DNA from: Alloalcanivorax dieselolei B5
GTDB taxonomy: Bacteria; Pseudomonadota; Gammaproteobacteria; Pseudomonadales; Alcanivoracaceae
Assembly (NCBI RefSeq): GCF_000300005.1
Contig: NC_018691.1
Span: 2,046,001 to 2,110,000 of the forward strand
Direction: 5' to 3'
Length of the DNA: 64,000 nt
The notes beneath the pieces were generated by a model that saw only the letters and a program-made list of their open reading frames with translations, was not told the DNA's origin and did no database searches. Position 1 is the first letter of the stretch. Every line of letters starts with the position of its first letter. The position numbers and the translations under genes were made by a program. Shown here in pieces: positions 57,991 through 64,000 of this stretch.

Positions 57991-58962
57991 ATGAATCCGA
58001 ATTTCCTCGAATTTGAACAACCTATTGCGGAACTGGAAGCCAAAATCGAGGAACTGCGACTCGTAGGCACCGGCAGCGAGGTCAGTATCTCCGACGAGAT
58101 CGCCAAGCTGCAGGAGAAGGGGATCGCGCTTACCGAGAACATTTTCAGCAAGCTGAGCTCCTGGCAGATCTCGCAGCTTTCCCGGCATCCCAAGCGTCCC
58201 TACACGCTGGACTACGTCAAGCGAATCTTCGGCGACTTTGACGAACTGCACGGCGACCGCAGCTTTGCTGATGATCCGGCCATCGTTGGCGGCATTACCC
58301 GTCTGGACGACCGGCCGATCATGGTGATCGGCCACCAGAAGGGCCGGGAAGTGAAAGAAAAGGTACGCCGTAACTTCGGCATGCCCAATCCGGAAGGCTA
58401 CCGCAAGGCGTTGCGCCTGATGGAGCTGGCGGAGCGGTTCCGGATGCCGATTTTCACCTTCATTGACACCCCGGGTGCCTTTCCTGGCATCGACGCGGAA
58501 GAACGCGGGCAGTCCGAGGCGATTGCTCGTAATCTGCGGGTGATGTCCCAGTTGAAAGTCCCGATCATCGCCACCGTGATTGGCGAAGGCGGTTCCGGCG
58601 GCGCGCTGGCCCTGGGCGTCTGCGACCACTTGCAAATGCTTCAGTACAGCACCTATGCGACGATTTCCCCGGAAGGCTGCGCCTCGATCCTCTGGCGCAG
58701 CGCCGAGAAGGCGCCGGAAGCGGCGGAAGCGATGGGGCTGACCGCCAACCGTTTGCATGAACTGGGCATCGTCGATGAAGTGGTGCAGGAGCCGCTGGGC
58801 GGCGCCCACCGTGATTACGACCAGGCCGCCGACGCCGTGCGCCGCTCCCTGACCGCCGCCCTCAACAGCCTTGACGCTCTGGAGCAGCCGGAACTGATTC
58901 AGCGCCGCTACGAGCGCCTGATGAGCTACGGCAACTTCATCAGCGACCCCGTGGATGAGTGA
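57991..58962 (+). CDS. accA: Acetyl-CoA carboxylase carboxyltransferase subunit alpha
   Basis: 323 residues. An N-terminal helical segment ([18 protein letters not shown]) leads into the crotonase-like carboxyltransferase fold, with [20 protein letters not shown], the [21 protein letters not shown] loop and the [11 protein letters not shown] oxyanion region. With AccD it transfers carboxyl from biotin to acetyl-CoA to make malonyl-CoA. An AAGGGG site lies upstream. tilS starts within its stop. Confidence 0.96.
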   Translation: MNPNFLEFEQPIAELEAKIEELRLVGTGSEVSISDEIAKLQEKGIALTENIFSKLSSWQISQLSRHPKRPYTLDYVKRIFGDFDELHGDRSFADDPAIVGGITRLDDRPIMVIGHQKGREVKEKVRRNFGMPNPEGYRKALRLMELAERFRMPIFTFIDTPGAFPGIDAEERGQSEAIARNLRVMSQLKVPIIATVIGEGGSGGALALGVCDHLQMLQYSTYATISPEGCASILWRSAEKAPEAAEAMGLTANRLHELGIVDEVVQEPLGGAHRDYDQAADAVRRSLTAALNSLDALEQPELIQRRYERLMSYGNFISDPVDE

Positions 58963-60230
58963 TGTCCGACGCCGCCGTCCCCCGCGTGTCGGCGGCCCAG
59001 GCCCCGCCCGGGCCCCTGTTGCTGGCATTCAGCGGCGGTCTTGATTCTTCCCTGTTGCTGCACCTGCTGGTGGAGGCCGGTCTCGGTCCCCGCCTGCGGG
59101 CCCTGCACGTCAATCACCAATTGCAGGCACGGTCGGCGGACTGGGCGGTATTCTGCCGAACCCGGGCCGAGGCACTGGGCGTGCCGTTCGAGGAAGTCCG
59201 GGTCAACGTGCCGGCCGATGTGAATCTGGAAGCTGGCGCCCGTGCCGCCCGCTACCAGGCTCTGAGCGAACAGGCCGCCGGCGCCGCCGTGATCACCGCC
59301 CACCACCGTGACGACCAGGCCGAGACGGTGTTGCTGAACCTGCTGCGTGGCGCCGGCGTACAAGGGCTGGCGGCGATGTCCGAGCACTCCTCGCTGGATG
59401 GGCTGCGACTGTGGCGGCCGCTACTGGCATTCGGGCGGGCACAGCTGGAGCGCGAGGCTCGCCGCCGGGGCCTGGAGTGGGTGGAGGATCCCAGTAACAC
59501 CGATATCAGTCTGCGCCGGAACCGGCTGCGTCACGAGATTCTGCCCCGCCTGGCCACCACCTGGCCGGGCGCTCCGGCGATCCTGGCTCGCACCGCCGGG
59601 GTGATGGCGGACGCCGCCACCTTGCTGGACGAAAGGGCCGCCGAGGATGCTCGGGGATTGGCGGCGGAGAGGGATCGGTTGCCCCTGGGGGGGCTGGCGG
59701 CGCTGAGCCGTGAACGTCGGGATAATGTGCTGCGCTGGTGGCTGGATCAGGCGGGGGCGCCGCCGCCGTCCCTGGCCGTCACCGGGCAAATCCACGCTCT
59801 GCTGCGGGCGCCATCGGACCGGGAGGCCCGGGTGAGTTGGGGGGGGCGCACACTGCGTCGCTATCGCGGTGATCTCTACTTGCTCCGCGACCGTGACTTG
59901 CAGCCGCTCAGCCGGCCGCTGGACTGGCGGGACGGTCATCAGCCCCCGGATTCCGGTCTCTGGCGTCTGCTCCCAGGGGAGGGCGCGGTGACCGTGTGGG
60001 TACCGCCCGGTGACGTCCAACTGCGGCCTTTCGCGGGCGGTGAGCGTGTGCACCGTCACGGTCAGCATCAGCAGGTTTCGGAGTTGTGGCGCGTGGCCGG
60101 GGTGCCGCCCTGGCGTCGCCGCCAATGGCCGCTGCTGTATCAGGATGATGAATTGGTGTCGGTGCCAATGATCGGCGTCGCCGATGGCGTGGACCGGCAC
60201 CGCTGCCGGCCGTGGCATTTACGGTGGTAG
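58962..60230 (+). CDS. tilS: tRNA(Ile)-lysidine synthase TilS
   Basis: 422 residues, overlapping the accA stop by one base. The PP-loop motif FSGGLDSSLLLHLL (near residue 25) and NHQLQ, and the VITAHHRDDQAETVLLNLLRG region identify TilS, followed by the TilS substrate-binding and C-terminal domains (the latter ending VPPWRRRQWPLLYQDDELV). It converts C34 of tRNA-Ile(CAU) to lysidine. Confidence 0.94.
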   Translation: MSDAAVPRVSAAQAPPGPLLLAFSGGLDSSLLLHLLVEAGLGPRLRALHVNHQLQARSADWAVFCRTRAEALGVPFEEVRVNVPADVNLEAGARAARYQALSEQAAGAAVITAHHRDDQAETVLLNLLRGAGVQGLAAMSEHSSLDGLRLWRPLLAFGRAQLEREARRRGLEWVEDPSNTDISLRRNRLRHEILPRLATTWPGAPAILARTAGVMADAATLLDERAAEDARGLAAERDRLPLGGLAALSRERRDNVLRWWLDQAGAPPPSLAVTGQIHALLRAPSDREARVSWGGRTLRRYRGDLYLLRDRDLQPLSRPLDWRDGHQPPDSGLWRLLPGEGAVTVWVPPGDVQLRPFAGGERVHRHGQHQQVSELWRVAGVPPWRRRQWPLLYQDDELVSVPMIGVADGVDRHRCRPWHLRW

Positions 60231-60424
60231 GCGGGCGCGGACGACGAAGCCGTTTGCTCGCTTGCCGTCTTTTACGTTTTTACCCGTTTTCGCGCTGCGA
60301 CAGTGGTTCCCTGGCGGCAGCCGTTCTGTTACTATTTCGTCCCATCCTGACGTAGCCCAACTCCCTGATATTTCAGGAATACCGAGACCCGGCGGTACGT
60401 CCGTTCCAAGCCGAAACAGAACAC

Positions 60425-60461
60425 ACCTTTGCCCACCGCGGTGAGCAAAGGTATTTTTTTT
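60425..60461 (+). terminator. Rho-independent terminator before pyrG
   Basis: ACCTTTGCCCACCGCGGTGA with GCAAAGGT forms a near-perfect 28-nt palindrome (60425-60452) followed by an eight-T run. It ends the long accA-tilS transcript. Confidence 0.85.
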
Positions 60462-60469
60462 GAGGTCAT

Positions 60470-64000
<3,531 letters not shown>

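Overview
The window is a GC-rich stretch of a gammaproteobacterial chromosome. The core gene order (rpsB-tsf-pyrH-frr-uppS-cdsA-dxr-rseP-bamA-skp-lpxD-fabZ-lpxA-lpxB-rnhB-dnaE-accA-tilS-pyrG-kdsA-eno, with map-glnD-dapC-yffB-dapD-dapE running away on the other strand) is the classic gammaproteobacterial arrangement, closest to the Pseudomonas/Oceanospirillales version. A membrane-anchored FadE, a PlsB, an SCP2-like protein and a PPK2 would suit a marine lipid- or hydrocarbon-using genus such as Alcanivorax. That genus assignment is an inference from gene content only.

Layout. 1-7 kb: a TetR-type regulator cut by the window edge, divergent from a complete branched-chain-amino-acid-type ABC transporter operon (binding protein, livG, livF, livH, livM) that ends in a short-chain dehydrogenase. 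7-9 kb: minC-minD-minE on the minus strand. 9-12.6 kb: an accessory patch with a repeat-rich non-coding block, a RelE/RelB-type toxin-antitoxin pair, a GFA-family protein and a hipB-hipA pair. 12.6-24.8 kb: fadE, cnoX, amtB behind a probable NtrC/sigma-54 control region, ppk2, an SCP2 protein, then the tight chain yoaA, tsaB, thioesterase, uppP, rsmJ. 24.9-31.3 kb: plsB, a Dyp-type peroxidase overlapping a DMT permease, and an aldehyde dehydrogenase. 31.3-38.8 kb (minus): lysine/peptidoglycan precursor genes dapE, dapD, dapC with yffB, then glnD and map. 39-64 kb (plus): translation, isoprenoid, phospholipid, outer-membrane assembly and lipid A genes, the replicative polymerase, fatty-acid synthesis initiation, CTP synthase, KDO8P synthase and the start of enolase.

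How the genes work together. The 39-64 kb block couples envelope growth (uppS, cdsA, dxr, rseP, bamA, skp, lpxD/A/B, fabZ, kdsA, accA) with translation and replication. uppP (23.2 kb) recycles the undecaprenyl carrier whose precursor uppS makes. DapC/D/E supply diaminopimelate for the same cell wall. PlsB and CdsA bracket phospholipid synthesis, while FadE and the aldehyde dehydrogenase point to fatty acyl catabolism. AmtB and GlnD are the nitrogen-sensing elements.

No tRNA, rRNA, insertion sequence, phage or CRISPR array was seen. The least explained content is between genes: four families of short repeats arranged as inverted pairs (heptad arrays at 6.8 and 29.4 kb, compound stem-loops at 18.0-18.3 kb, an ACACGC-rich family at 19.9 and 57.8 kb, and a 70-bp hairpin repeat at 9.2 and 60.5 kb), plus REP-like doublets. 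None of the protein-coding genes looks like a new system; the repeat architecture is the best candidate for something not well described.
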